A program made the position numbers and the translations under genes. From Deinococcus frigens DSM 12807 (GTDB taxonomy: Bacteria > Deinococcota > Deinococci > Deinococcales > Deinococcaceae), in assembly GCF_000701425.1 (NCBI RefSeq), contig NZ_JNIW01000059.1, positions 1 to 21,232 of the forward strand: a DNA stretch of 21,232 bases, written 5' to 3'. Under the pieces are notes generated by a model. The model was not told the DNA's origin. It worked only from the letters and a program-made list of their open reading frames with translations, and searched no databases. How positions within the stretch are numbered: the first letter of the stretch is position 1; every line of letters begins with the position of its first letter. Below are positions 11,167 through 20,946 of this stretch, in pieces.

Positions 11167-11498
11167 GTTCGTGACCTCCTGTTTGAGTCGTTAGATTTCC
11201 AACGTTCAACGCTCGTTGTGGGTGAAGCATGAAACCGCACACCCCTCGTAATTGAGATAGAACATACTTTCTAAAGACGGGACGAAGGTGAAATGCCTGA
11301 CTATTCAAGTCCGCTAAAGCAGTTCTCTCAGAAAGCGTCTCTGTCGCCTCCTTTCTGACAGTGCCTTGATCGTTGAGGGGGCCGGCAGTAGGGGCACTCC
11401 CGGCGCATGTCCCGGCGCAGGGCCTGGCGCAGGTCTCAGCAAAGGTCCTGGCCATTTGTCTTACCTGCGCGTCCGCTGCTGGGCCGGGGGCCGCTAGC
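11167..11498. other. long divergent intergenic region (GlsB-like gene / thrB)
   Basis: About 330 bases with no convincing gene. The part next to the GlsB-like gene is less GC-rich and holds its AGGAGGT ribosome site (11175-11181) and an imperfect palindrome around 11262-11277 (TAGAA ... TTCTA) that could be an operator. No clear -35/-10 pair was found for the minus strand. Confidence 0.4.
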
Positions 11499-11500
11499 AT
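11495..11500 (+). promoter_or_regulatory. possible -10 box (TAGCAT) upstream of thrB
   Basis: TAGCAT matches TAnnnT and would start a transcript near 11507, giving a leader of about 50 bases that contains the SD site and GTG of the 14-codon ORF. No convincing -35 box. Confidence 0.3.
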
Positions 11501-11557
11501 GGGCGCATTCACCGTCCGGTCCACCGTGGCCCCGCGACTTTTTCTGGAGGCCCCACC

Positions 11558-11602
11558 GTGATGCCCGCACCCCTCACACCCAATGATCCACCGACGCCAT
11601 GA
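11558..11602 (+). CDS. 14-codon proline-rich leader ORF overlapping the thrB start
   Basis: A GTG at 11558 follows a strong SD site (TGGAGG, 11545-11550, seven bases away) and reads [14 protein letters not shown] before a TGA at 11600-11602 that overlaps the thrB ATG (11599) as ATGA. Six of 14 residues are Pro, including a D-P-P-T-P end that could slow ribosomes. thrB has no ribosome site of its own, so this small ORF probably supplies its ribosomes. A separate 20-codon frame from 11499 ends at 11561, overlapping this GTG as GTGA, so the couplings may be chained. Confidence 0.5.
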   Translation: MMPAPLTPNDPPTP

Positions 11603-12510
11603 CCGCCTTCACCGTGCGCGCCCCGGCCAGCAGCGCCAATCTGGGACCCGGCTTCGACAGCCTGGGCCTGAGCGTGCCGCTGTACACCACCCTGCGGGTG
11701 ACGCCCGGCGAAGTGACTGAGGTGGTGCCGCACGGGCCGGAGCTGGAAGGCACGCCCGCCGACGAGAGCAACTACGTGTACCAGGCAATGCTGCTGGTGG
11801 CCAGACGCACCGGCCAGAAGCTGCCGCCCGCCCGCGTGGAAATTACCACCGAGGTGCCGCTGGCACGCGGCCTGGGCAGCAGCGCCGCCGCTCTGGTGGC
11901 CGGAATCGTGGCTGCCAACGAGCTGCTGGGCTGCCCGCTGGATAGCGGCGCTGTGCTGGACGTGGCTGCCCGCGAGGAAGGCCACCCCGACAACGTGGCC
12001 CCGGCGCTGTTCGGCGGCATCGTGGTGGCGACGCTGGACAAGCTGGGCACGCATTACGTGCGCCTGGACCCGCCCGCGAATCTGGGTGTCACGGTGCTGA
12101 TTCCCGACTTCGAGCTGAGCACTAGCAAGGCCCGCGCCGTACTGCCCCGCGAGTACAGCCGGGCAGATGCCGTACATGCGCTGTCCCACGCCGCGCTGCT
12201 GGCCGCCGCGCTGTCGCAGGGCCGCCTAGATCTGCTGCGGCACGCCATGCAGGACTACATCCACCAGATCTGGCGTGCGCCGCTGGTGCCGGGCCTGAGC
12301 GACATTCTGGACGACGCCTGGCGGCACGGCGCACTGGGAGCGGCCCTGTCCGGCGCGGGGCCAACGGTGCTGTGCTTCCACGACACCCGCGAAGACACCG
12401 CGCCGCTGCATACCTACCTGAACGGCGTAATGGCCAGGAACGGATTGAACGGACGGGTGATGGATTTCCCGATAGACACGCGGGGAACGCTGATCGAGCG
12501 CGGCGGCTGA
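11599..12510 (+). CDS. thrB: homoserine kinase ThrB
   Basis: A 303-residue GHMP-family kinase that phosphorylates L-homoserine with ATP, the penultimate step of threonine synthesis. Motif 1 is at the N-terminus ([13 protein letters not shown]), motif 2 is the phosphate loop P-L-A-R-G91-L-G-S-S-A-A, and motif 3 is A-L-S-G-A-G-P-T-V near residue 250. [12 protein letters not shown] is a further homoserine kinase signature. Full length. The ATG has no ribosome site but overlaps the stop of the 14-codon leader ORF. thrA and thrC are not in the window. A MITE-like element begins 13 bases after the stop. Confidence 0.95.
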   Translation: MTAFTVRAPASSANLGPGFDSLGLSVPLYTTLRVTPGEVTEVVPHGPELEGTPADESNYVYQAMLLVARRTGQKLPPARVEITTEVPLARGLGSSAAALVAGIVAANELLGCPLDSGAVLDVAAREEGHPDNVAPALFGGIVVATLDKLGTHYVRLDPPANLGVTVLIPDFELSTSKARAVLPREYSRADAVHALSHAALLAAALSQGRLDLLRHAMQDYIHQIWRAPLVPGLSDILDDAWRHGALGAALSGAGPTVLCFHDTREDTAPLHTYLNGVMARNGLNGRVMDFPIDTRGTLIERGG

Positions 12511-12523
12511 GTCTGCTCTCCCC

Positions 12524-12690
12524 TAGAGCATTTGTCAAAAGAGTTCTTCACTTTTGACCGAACGGGCGGGCAAGCGTCCTCGCGGGCGTCTGTTCTGCCC
12601 AAGACAGTGAGTGAATTTTGCCGAGCATTTGGGAGAATGGAAGCATTGGGAGTCTCTTTTTTCGATGCTGTAATTCGGACAAATGCTCTA
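12524..12690. mobile_element. MITE-like element, 13-bp terminal inverted repeats, TA-flanked
   Basis: TAGAGCATTTGTC at 12524-12536 is exactly repeated in inverse at 12678-12690. The outermost bases are TA on both sides, fitting an 11-bp repeat plus a duplicated TA target as made by IS630/Tc1-mariner transposases. The interior (~140 bp) has no credible gene and contains a hairpin (GTCAAAAG 12534-12541 with CTTTTGAC 12551-12558) and further copies of the GAGCATTTG/GCATTGGG theme near 12624-12655. It sits between the convergent thrB and 69-residue genes, and its right TA is part of the latter's TAG stop; removing it with one TA would still leave a TAG. Confidence 0.65.
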
Positions 12691-12897
12691 TTCCATACCC
12701 GCGTTGCCCGTCTGCTTGATCTGCTCCATCTTGCCCACTGCTTGGAGCCAGTCGTGCTCATTGATGGCAGTCACGTCCTGACCGTCGTAACGTTCGGCCA
12801 GCACCTCGCGCATGGCCTCGGCCTCGCGCAGGCTGGTGGCCTCGCGGCCCATGCGCTCCAGAATGGGGTCCAGGCTCATCGTGCGGCTGATTTGCAT
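12688..12897 (-). CDS. 69-residue unknown protein
   Basis: A small, charged, probably alpha-helical protein (M-S-L-D-P-I-L-E-R-M-G-R-E-A-T-S-L-R-E-A-E-A-M-R-E-V-L-A-E-R-Y-D-G). I recognise no family. Support for a real gene comes from coding-like codon use, an amphipathic pattern, and a TAGCGT box five bases before the ATG that fits a leaderless start. A second Met at 12879 is an alternative start. The stop codon is shared with the end of the MITE-like element. Confidence 0.6.
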   Translation of the reverse strand: MQISRTMSLDPILERMGREATSLREAEAMREVLAERYDGQDVTAINEHDWLQAVGKMEQIKQTGNAGME

Positions 12898-12902
12898 GCT
12901 CC

Positions 12903-12908
12903 ACGCTA
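12903..12908 (-). promoter_or_regulatory. leaderless -10 box (TAGCGT) of the 69-residue gene
   Basis: Minus-strand TAGCGT ends five bases before the ATG at 12897. Confidence 0.45.
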
Positions 12909-12944
12909 GCGGGGCGGGGGCGGGCAGGCGTGAGGACGGGGCGG

Positions 12945-12972
12945 GAGGTTCTTTAGACGCGGTCTGAACCTC
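12945..12972. promoter_or_regulatory. palindrome between divergent promoters, possible operator
   Basis: GAGGTTC (12945-12951) and GAACCTC (12966-12972) form a perfect 7-bp inverted repeat, with a nested pair AGAC (12955-12958)/GTCT (12962-12965). It lies 32 bases upstream of the aminotransferase -10 box and 36 bases from that of the 69-residue gene. There is no T-run, so a regulator site is likelier than a terminator. Confidence 0.45.
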
Positions 12973-13004
12973 TAAAAGTCCAGACGCCCCACCGCCGGAT
13001 GCTC

Positions 13005-13010
13005 TAGCCT
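13005..13010 (+). promoter_or_regulatory. leaderless -10 box (TAGCCT) of the aminotransferase
   Basis: TAGCCT ends seven bases before the ATG at 13018, with no ribosome site. Confidence 0.6.
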
Positions 13011-13017
13011 GCCCGGC

Positions 13018-14190
<1,173 letters not shown>

Positions 14191-14199
14191 CGCGGCAGC

Positions 14200-16830
14200 T
14201 TATCCCGCCCCCACTCCCGGCCCGCGCTCAATCACGCTCAGCCCCGCAAACTTGAGCAGCAACCGCTTCTGCCCCACACCGGGGAAATAGACCAAGACCT
14301 CGCGCCTGTCGCCCTGGTGGAAGCCGCCCATGAACACGCCGTCACCGAATTTGGCGTGGTGGAGGCGCAGTGGCTGGGTGCTGCTCACCGCGCGTTGCAG
14401 TTCGCGGCTGGGAATGCCCAATCGGGCGCTGACTTCGGGCAGGGACAGGCCGTGCAGGTCCAGCAGTTCCCGCGCCTGGAGGGGCCACGACGGGGCCAGT
14501 TCGGGAAGGGGTTCGGGCGCGGCAGCCTCGGCTTCCGGCGTGGCCTGCACACCCAGCAGGTTCTCCAGGAACAGCCGGGTGGCGTGCTTGTCGGTGGGAC
14601 GGCGCTCCCCGCTCGGCAGATACGGCGAATAGCAGCGCGAGACGGCGATGCACTCGTAACAGCCCTCCGCGTTCTTGCAACACGTCTTGGAACACAGCGC
14701 CAGCGCGCGGACCAGCAGATCGTCCAGTTGCTCATAGGCGCGGCGCGACACGCCCAGGCCGCCCAGCCAGTCGTCGTACAGGAAGAAATAGGCGTCGTGG
14801 CCGCCCCGGAAGGCCCCGGCCAGATCGTTCTCGTCGCAGGCCACCCGCTCCGGAGTGACTTTTTGCAGCAGGTGCTTGAGGGTATGCGCCACCGCGCTGG
14901 GCCGCTCGGTAGACCGCGGATCAAGCCCGATTTCCAGCGCGCTGGTGCGGAAGGGCGGCAGCTCGGTGGGCGCGTCGTACAGGTGTTCAGAGAGCTTGTG
15001 GTCCTGCATCCGGTCCTGAATGCGGCCCCCGCAGCGGGCGCAGGTGCGTTCGGCAGGGCCGGGATCGCGGTCACAGCCCACGCAGACACGTTCAAAGACC
15101 TGCCGCAGCATCTGGTAGCCGGTGTAGCGGCGGCGAATGCTGACCTCGCCGTGCCGGTACGCCAGCGGCCCGCGCCGCTGCCAGGGCGTCATCTGGCCAG
15201 GCGTGACCTCGATGCTGTACAGGCCGCGTGTGAACAGGTTCTCGGCGCTGTACCGCTCCACCACAATCGCGGTTCCGGCGGGGTGCTTCTCCCAGCGCAG
15301 CACCTTGTAGCCCTGACCGTCCAGCGTGAAGACCGCGCCCTCGTGCTTCTCGGTCAGGGCGTAGTGCTGGCTGGGGGATTCCAGCGGGGCGTCCAGTGCC
15401 TTTGCGCCCAGCCTATCCCAGTCGGCAGCCTCCACCACGGCGTATTTCAGGCTGCCCTCGCCGCGCAGGTTCCAGTATTTCTGGGTTTCCACCGCAGCCA
15501 GATGTGGCCCCGGCAACCCTGCCGCGCCGTATTCCTCGTTCTGGCGGGCGCGGTGCCGGGGCGAGAGGTAAGGATTGGCCGCCTCCACCACCGCCTTCTC
15601 GATGGGGCCAGTCAGCAGCTCCAGAAAATTGCCGGAGTTGCTGTAAAAGGCGTCGGCGGGCTGCGGCACGCCCTGTTCGTTCAGCGCGGGCAGGTACAGC
15701 ACCAGCCCCGGCGCGATTCGCCCGGCGCGGCCCGCCATCTGCCGGAAGGCCATGCGCGAACCCGGATAGCCGTCGATGATGACCACCTCAAGGTCCCCGA
15801 TGTCCACCCCGGCCTCCAGCGCGTTGGTGGCGAACATCACGCCGCTGCCCGCGCGGCGGAACTCGGTCAGGCGGCCCTCGCGGTCACTGGTTCCGGCCAT
15901 GTACAGGTGGGCGTGACGGGCGTACTGCGGCTGGGTGCGGTAGGTGCCGTATAGCCGCGCGGCCCGGCTGCGGCCCCGGAAAAAGGCCAGCACCTTCAGG
16001 TCATAGCGCACGCTGGCGTCCATCACGGCGTTCCAGAAGCGGCGAGGTTGCCCCCTGTGATCCGCCAGATAAAAGCGTTTGCCGGGCCTGGCCGCGCCGG
16101 ATTCAGATACTTCCACCGCATCCACGCCGATCAGCTCGCGGGCAAATTCGGCGGGGTTGCCGATGGTGGCGGTACTCAGCACCACCTGCGGGTTGGCCCC
16201 CAGCGCCCGCGACAGCTCCAGCAGGCGGCGCAACATCCCGGCCACCTCTGACCCGAAGCCGCCCCGGTAAGTGTGGGCCTCGTCCAGCACGATAAAGGAC
16301 AGGTTTTTCAGAAACTCGCGCACGCGGGGATGCGTGAGTGACCAGTGGAGCTTGTCGGGCGTGGCCGTGACCATCCGCACGCCGTCAGCAAAAGCGTCAG
16401 CGGCCTGCGCGCTGCTCTGGAACGCGCCGATGTCCCAGCCGAAGCCGCCACGTGCCTTGAAGGCCAGCAGCTTGTCGCGCTGATCCTGCCCCAGCGCCAC
16501 GAGTGGATAGACGAACAGCGCGGTTGCGGTTGAATCGCGTTCCAGCCGGTCAAACACCGCCGGGAAAAAGGCCCCGGTCTTGCCGCTGGCCGTCGGCGTG
16601 GTCACGATGACGTGCTGGCCGTCGCGCATCAGCCGGTAGGTTGCGGCCTGGTGGGCGTAGACCTGATCAAAGCCGAAGCCGCGCACCACCGCCGGGGACC
16701 AGCCCAACTCGCCGACTCCCACGGTGCGGGCGGGGGCCGCCTCTTCCTCGTGCAGCCGCGTCGCGCCGCCGCCCAGGGTGTCGCGTAAGAACCCCTCCAG
16801 ACGGGCGAACGGGGAACGGGCGGGCAGCAT
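14200..16830 (-). CDS. MrfA-like DEAH helicase with DUF1998, HTH-like and UvrD/PcrA-type Tudor-like C-terminus
   Basis: An 876-residue SF2 helicase. Motor motifs: Walker A T78-P-T-A-S-G-K-T, D183-E-A-H, S219-T-A-T and Q364-M-A-G-R-A-G-R. The middle holds a zinc-ribbon pattern (Cys583, 586, 597, 600) and the MrfA/DUF1998 cysteine cluster (C713-x3-C717-x6-C724-x2-C727). MrfA (YprA) acts in repair of mitomycin C damage in Bacillus. Beyond that family the protein has ~145 more residues: a Pro/Glu-rich linker, an HTH-like segment (~784-816, [17 protein letters not shown]) and residues 821-868 ([12 protein letters not shown] ... [16 protein letters not shown]), matching the UvrD/PcrA RNA-polymerase-binding domain. 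Probably monocistronic from TAAACT at 16839-16844. Confidence 0.88.
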   Translation of the reverse strand: MLPARSPFARLEGFLRDTLGGGATRLHEEEAAPARTVGVGELGWSPAVVRGFGFDQVYAHQAATYRLMRDGQHVIVTTPTASGKTGAFFPAVFDRLERDSTATALFVYPLVALGQDQRDKLLAFKARGGFGWDIGAFQSSAQAADAFADGVRMVTATPDKLHWSLTHPRVREFLKNLSFIVLDEAHTYRGGFGSEVAGMLRRLLELSRALGANPQVVLSTATIGNPAEFARELIGVDAVEVSESGAARPGKRFYLADHRGQPRRFWNAVMDASVRYDLKVLAFFRGRSRAARLYGTYRTQPQYARHAHLYMAGTSDREGRLTEFRRAGSGVMFATNALEAGVDIGDLEVVIIDGYPGSRMAFRQMAGRAGRIAPGLVLYLPALNEQGVPQPADAFYSNSGNFLELLTGPIEKAVVEAANPYLSPRHRARQNEEYGAAGLPGPHLAAVETQKYWNLRGEGSLKYAVVEAADWDRLGAKALDAPLESPSQHYALTEKHEGAVFTLDGQGYKVLRWEKHPAGTAIVVERYSAENLFTRGLYSIEVTPGQMTPWQRRGPLAYRHGEVSIRRRYTGYQMLRQVFERVCVGCDRDPGPAERTCARCGGRIQDRMQDHKLSEHLYDAPTELPPFRTSALEIGLDPRSTERPSAVAHTLKHLLQKVTPERVACDENDLAGAFRGGHDAYFFLYDDWLGGLGVSRRAYEQLDDLLVRALALCSKTCCKNAEGCYECIAVSRCYSPYLPSGERRPTDKHATRLFLENLLGVQATPEAEAAAPEPLPELAPSWPLQARELLDLHGLSLPEVSARLGIPSRELQRAVSSTQPLRLHHAKFGDGVFMGGFHQGDRREVLVYFPGVGQKRLLLKFAGLSVIERGPGVGAG

Positions 16831-16838
16831 CGGGGCCT

Positions 16839-16844
16839 AGTTTA
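16839..16844 (-). promoter_or_regulatory. -10 box (TAAACT) of the helicase
   Basis: Minus-strand TAAACT ends eight bases before the ATG at 16830, with no ribosome site. It lies in the 59-base gap behind xseB. Confidence 0.5.
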
Positions 16845-16889
16845 GGCGCGTTCGGCGGGAAGGAAAGTGCATGGTACAAGTCTTCGCCG

Positions 16890-17111
16890 CTACTCCTCGT
16901 CTTCCTCTGCCTCTCCACCGTCTGCCCAGTCCCCCGCCAGCACGGCGCGCACAGCCTCAATCCTTTCCCGGCATTGCGCGTAGGCCTCGCGGGCCTCTTC
17001 CAGCAGCGGCAGCACGCGGTCCAGATCGGCCTCGCCGGTTTCCAGTTCGGCGGCGATGCGCGACAGGCGGGCGTAGGCGTTGCGGTAGGCGGTGGGTGTA
17101 TCGGCGCTCAT
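16890..17111 (-). CDS. xseB: exodeoxyribonuclease VII small subunit XseB
   Basis: A 73-residue helical protein. The pattern Y-A-R-L-S-R-I-A-A-E-L-E-T-G-E-A-D-L-D-R-V-L-P-L-L-E-E-A-R-E-A-Y matches the XseB core (E-x-L-E-x-G-E-x-x-L-D-x-x-L-x-L-x-E-x-G), and the acidic C-terminal tail (G-E-A-E-E-D-E-E) is common. XseB binds XseA to form the exonuclease that degrades single-stranded DNA. No xseA is in the window, so the large subunit must be elsewhere. It lies just upstream of the helicase on the same strand and divergent from the flavin reductase. TAGCAT eight bases before the ATG is a likely -10 box. Confidence 0.85.
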   Translation of the reverse strand: MSADTPTAYRNAYARLSRIAAELETGEADLDRVLPLLEEAREAYAQCRERIEAVRAVLAGDWADGGEAEEDEE

Positions 17112-17119
17112 GGCCCCAC

Positions 17120-17125
17120 ATGCTA
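17120..17125 (-). promoter_or_regulatory. -10 box (TAGCAT) of xseB
   Basis: Minus-strand TAGCAT ends eight bases before the ATG at 17111. It is back to back with the flavin reductase promoter; the two -10 boxes are only eight bases apart. Confidence 0.45.
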
Positions 17126-17133
17126 GCGCCCGC

Positions 17134-17139
17134 TAGGCT
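17134..17139 (+). promoter_or_regulatory. leaderless -10 box (TAGGCT) of the flavin reductase gene
   Basis: TAGGCT ends six bases before the ATG at 17146, with no ribosome site. Confidence 0.6.
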
Positions 17140-17145
17140 GCCGCA

Positions 17146-17808
17146 ATGGCCCAGCCCACTGATTTCAAACACTTTGACCTGACCGTCCTGCCCGCCTCTG
17201 CGCGTTACAAGCTGCTGACCGCCACCGTCGTGCCGCGTCCCATCGCCTGGGTCTGCACGCTAGATACGGGCCACGTGCCCAATCTGGCCCCGTACAGCTT
17301 CTTTGGCCTGATGGGGTCCGATCCGCCCATCGTGGCCTTTGCCCCCGGTGACCGCGCGGACGGCACACCCAAGGACACGGCGCTGAACATCGCGTCCGGC
17401 GGCGAATTCAGCGTCAGTCTGGTGAGCGCTGAGCTGTCGCAGGTCATGAGCGACAGCGCCACCGACTTTCCTCACGGCATGGCCGAGGCCACGAAACTGG
17501 ACGTCGGGCTGGAACCCGGCGTCAAAATTGCCGTGCCACGTGTGCGCCTCAGCCCCGCCACCCTGGAATGCGTGGAAGTGCAGACGATTCAGATCGGGAA
17601 GACCCGCATCATCCTGGGTCAGGTTCTGGGCGTAACACTGCGCGCGGACGCCGTGCTGGAGGAGGCAAAGTACCATGTGGATACGGCGGCGCTGGACTTG
17701 ATCGGGCGGATGGGCGGGCGCGGCGGCTACGCCCGCACGCGCGACGGGTTCGAGATCGGGCGGATGACGTATGCGGAGTGGCAGGAGCGGGAAGGTCCGG
17801 AAAACTGA
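17146..17808 (+). CDS. flavin reductase-like / flavoredoxin family FMN-binding protein
   Basis: A 220-residue split-barrel flavoprotein. Typical features are P-R-P-I-A-W-V near residue 31, N-L-A-P-Y-S-F-F-G near 46, a P-P-I-V-A-F strand, D-T-A-L-N-I in the FMN phosphate region and F-S-V-S-L-V. Family members either reduce free FMN with NAD(P)H for a partner monooxygenase or carry electrons themselves. No monooxygenase partner is adjacent, so the role is open. The divergent neighbour is xseB and the convergent neighbour is the AlkA-like glycosylase. Confidence 0.87.
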   Translation: MAQPTDFKHFDLTVLPASARYKLLTATVVPRPIAWVCTLDTGHVPNLAPYSFFGLMGSDPPIVAFAPGDRADGTPKDTALNIASGGEFSVSLVSAELSQVMSDSATDFPHGMAEATKLDVGLEPGVKIAVPRVRLSPATLECVEVQTIQIGKTRIILGQVLGVTLRADAVLEEAKYHVDTAALDLIGRMGGRGGYARTRDGFEIGRMTYAEWQEREGPEN

Positions 17809-17895
17809 GCGACTTGTTTCTGATGGTGGGCTGCGTGGTGGCCCCCTCCCAGCCTCCCCCACAAGTGGCGACGGGCAAAAAGATCAGAACTCCTT

Positions 17896-18540
17896 TCACC
17901 CAAGCGGCTCCCCGCCAGCCTTGACCCGGTGGTTGTCGGCCCACAGGTAGCGGGCGGCCAGCGTGCGGTACGGCGTCCACGCGGCCAGCACCTCGTCTGC
18001 CGCCCTCTCCGGGTACAGCCGTGCCAGCCCCTGTCGCAGCGCCAGATCGCCGATGCTGAACACGTCGGGGCGGGCCAGGGCGAACATCAGAAACATCTCG
18101 GCGGTCCAGCGGCCAATGCCGGGGAGGGGAATCAGGGCGGCGACCACCGCCTCGTCGGGCAGCGTGGCGATGTGGGCAAAGTCCACCGCGCCCGTGTGGG
18201 CGGCCCCGGCAATGGCGGTCACGGTCCGCACCTTGGCCCATGACAGGCCCGCCGCGCGCAGGTCTTCAGCGGGCGTCTGCAACAGCGTCCCGGCGTCCAG
18301 CGTTCCCAGACGTTGCAGCAGGCGGGCGTGGATGCTGGCGGCGGCCCTGACGCTGAGTTGCTGACCGTTCACGCTGCGAATCAGGGTGGCGAAGGGGTCC
18401 AGCGTGGGCGTCAGTACCGGTAATTCACCGTTGCGGGCGATCAGCTCCTGCATGGTGGGATCGCCGCTCAGGTGCGCGGCGGCGGCGGCATGATGGAGTA
18501 GCGGAGGCGTGAAGGAGGGCACGGCCCCATTCAAGCGCAT
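17896..18540 (-). CDS. AlkA-type DNA-3-methyladenine glycosylase (HhH-GPD)
   Basis: A 214-residue helix-hairpin-helix glycosylase that removes alkylated bases in base excision repair. The N-terminal half has the family turn L-I-R-S-V-N-G-Q-Q-L-S-V-R-A-A; the HhH motif is L-P-G-I-G-R-W-T-A-E-M-F (about 139-150) and the catalytic Asp is D165 in P-D-V-F-S-I-G-D-L-A-L. No catalytic Lys sits in the HhH helix, so it should be monofunctional. It lacks the N-terminal domain of E. coli AlkA, like the shorter AlkA2-type enzymes. The ATG at 18540 has no visible ribosome site; Met30 (18453) would be a shorter alternative. Confidence 0.88.
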   Translation of the reverse strand: MRLNGAVPSFTPPLLHHAAAAAHLSGDPTMQELIARNGELPVLTPTLDPFATLIRSVNGQQLSVRAAASIHARLLQRLGTLDAGTLLQTPAEDLRAAGLSWAKVRTVTAIAGAAHTGAVDFAHIATLPDEAVVAALIPLPGIGRWTAEMFLMFALARPDVFSIGDLALRQGLARLYPERAADEVLAAWTPYRTLAARYLWADNHRVKAGGEPLG

Positions 18541-18607
18541 CCGTGTGGAGGACGGGCCGGAGAGCCAGTTCGGTCAAATTGATTCTCGCTTACAAATCGG
18601 TGAGTTC

Positions 18608-18613
18608 TATCCT
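18608..18613 (+). promoter_or_regulatory. -10 box (TATCCT) upstream of the YbaY-like gene
   Basis: TATCCT ends five bases before the ATG at 18619, the start of a three-codon ORF, and 13 bases before the ATG used by the exported protein. Confidence 0.5.
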
Positions 18614-18618
18614 TCAGC

Positions 18619-18630
18619 ATGGACCGATGA
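18619..18630 (+). other. three-codon leader ORF (M-D-R-stop) overlapping the YbaY-like start
   Basis: ATG GAC CGA TGA at 18619-18630 starts where a leaderless transcript from TATCCT should begin. Its TGA overlaps the next ATG (18627) as ATGA. A ribosome could start on the 5' end, stop after three codons and restart on the real gene. It may also be chance. Confidence 0.35.
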
Positions 18631-19112
18631 ACCGATTCGTTTCCATTGCCCTCGGCCTCGCTGTCTCCGGCTTGTTGCTGGCCTCCCCTGCCCTGGCCCA
18701 GACCCGGATCGGCGGCGTGACCCTCACGCCCGTCAGGCCCCCGGCCACCGTTCCGGCATCCAGCACCACCGACGATTACGAGCGCGAATCCATTCCCAGC
18801 GGCTACCGCGAGGTCAGGGGCCGCGTGACCGGTCCCGGCGAGGGCCTGCGCCTGCCTGCGGGCAGCCAGATCACGGTTAGCCTGGTGGACCTGAACACCG
18901 CCAAGTCGCTGGTGGACATCAAATTCAGCACCACGCGTCTGTCCACGCCGTACCAGATGGTTTACAACCCGGTGCGCCTAAAGAGCGCGCACCAATACGC
19001 GGTGCGGGCCGTCATCGTGGACAGGGGCGGCAGGGTGCTGTATTCCAGCCCGGATACGGCGTTGCCGGACGGCATGCGGGTCACGTTGAATGTGCCGGTC
19101 ATGGCCCCCTGA
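18627..19112 (+). CDS. exported YbaY/YscW-like protein
   Basis: A 161-residue secreted protein. Residues 1-24 form a signal peptide with the cleavage site A-L-A before Q-T-R. The mature part is a beta-sandwich-like domain of the YbaY/YscW family: G-R-V-T-G-P ... L-P-A-G-S-Q-I-T-V-S-L-V-D-L-N, then a F-S-T-T-R ... P-Y-Q-M-V-Y and a V-R-A-V-I-V-D-R-G-G-R-V-L-Y-S-S segment. It has no lipobox cysteine, unlike E. coli YbaY, so it is likely periplasmic. The ATG at 18627 is chosen because it begins the signal peptide; an in-frame ATG at 18543 would add an unlikely 28 residues. Confidence 0.8.
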   Translation: MNRFVSIALGLAVSGLLLASPALAQTRIGGVTLTPVRPPATVPASSTTDDYERESIPSGYREVRGRVTGPGEGLRLPAGSQITVSLVDLNTAKSLVDIKFSTTRLSTPYQMVYNPVRLKSAHQYAVRAVIVDRGGRVLYSSPDTALPDGMRVTLNVPVMAP

Positions 19113-19155
19113 CCAGCATTCACTGTCAAAGGTGCAATGTGAAAAATGCAATATA

Positions 19156-19192
19156 GAAGGCGGGAAGCTCCTGAATCGAGCTGCCCGCCTTC
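19156..19192. terminator. bidirectional intrinsic terminator between convergent genes
   Basis: GAAGGCGGG (19156-19164) pairs perfectly with CCCGCCTTC (19184-19192), with a nested AGCTC/GAGCT pair inside. It lies midway between the YbaY-like gene and the protease, which converge. The minus side continues into AT-rich sequence. Confidence 0.82.
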
Positions 19193-19210
19193 CACTTCTG
19201 TCCCGTTTCC

Positions 19211-20797
<1,587 letters not shown>

Positions 20798-20845
20798 GCA
20801 AAACCTCCGGGGAAAGGCCCCAGACCACACGGCCACCCTGAACAT

Positions 20846-20880
20846 CAGAACCGGTTCCCTATGAAGAAGAGAAGGTTCTG
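20846..20880. promoter_or_regulatory. palindromic cluster upstream of the protease, possible operator
   Basis: A 10-bp perfect palindrome, GAACCGGTTC (20848-20857), lies about 50 bases before the protease ATG. CAGAACC (20846-20852) also pairs with GGTTCTG at 20874-20880, so three related half-sites occur in 35 bases. No -10/-35 pair could be assigned with confidence. Confidence 0.4.
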
Positions 20881-20895
20881 CGCTCAATCCTGACG

Positions 20896-20942
<47 letters not shown>

Positions 20943-20946
20943 GTCT

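Noticed and set aside
12534..12558. Hairpin after thrB considered as a rho-independent terminator.
   Set aside because: No T-run follows the stem on the plus strand, and it lies inside the inverted-repeat element, so it is better read as element structure.
12532..12909. A 125-codon plus-strand frame spanning the MITE-like element and the 69-residue gene.
   Set aside because: It crosses the element boundary and runs antisense to the small gene, with no domain or ribosome site.
14317..15954. A 545-codon plus-strand open frame opposite the helicase.
   Set aside because: Antisense shadow; the minus-strand helicase motifs are unambiguous.
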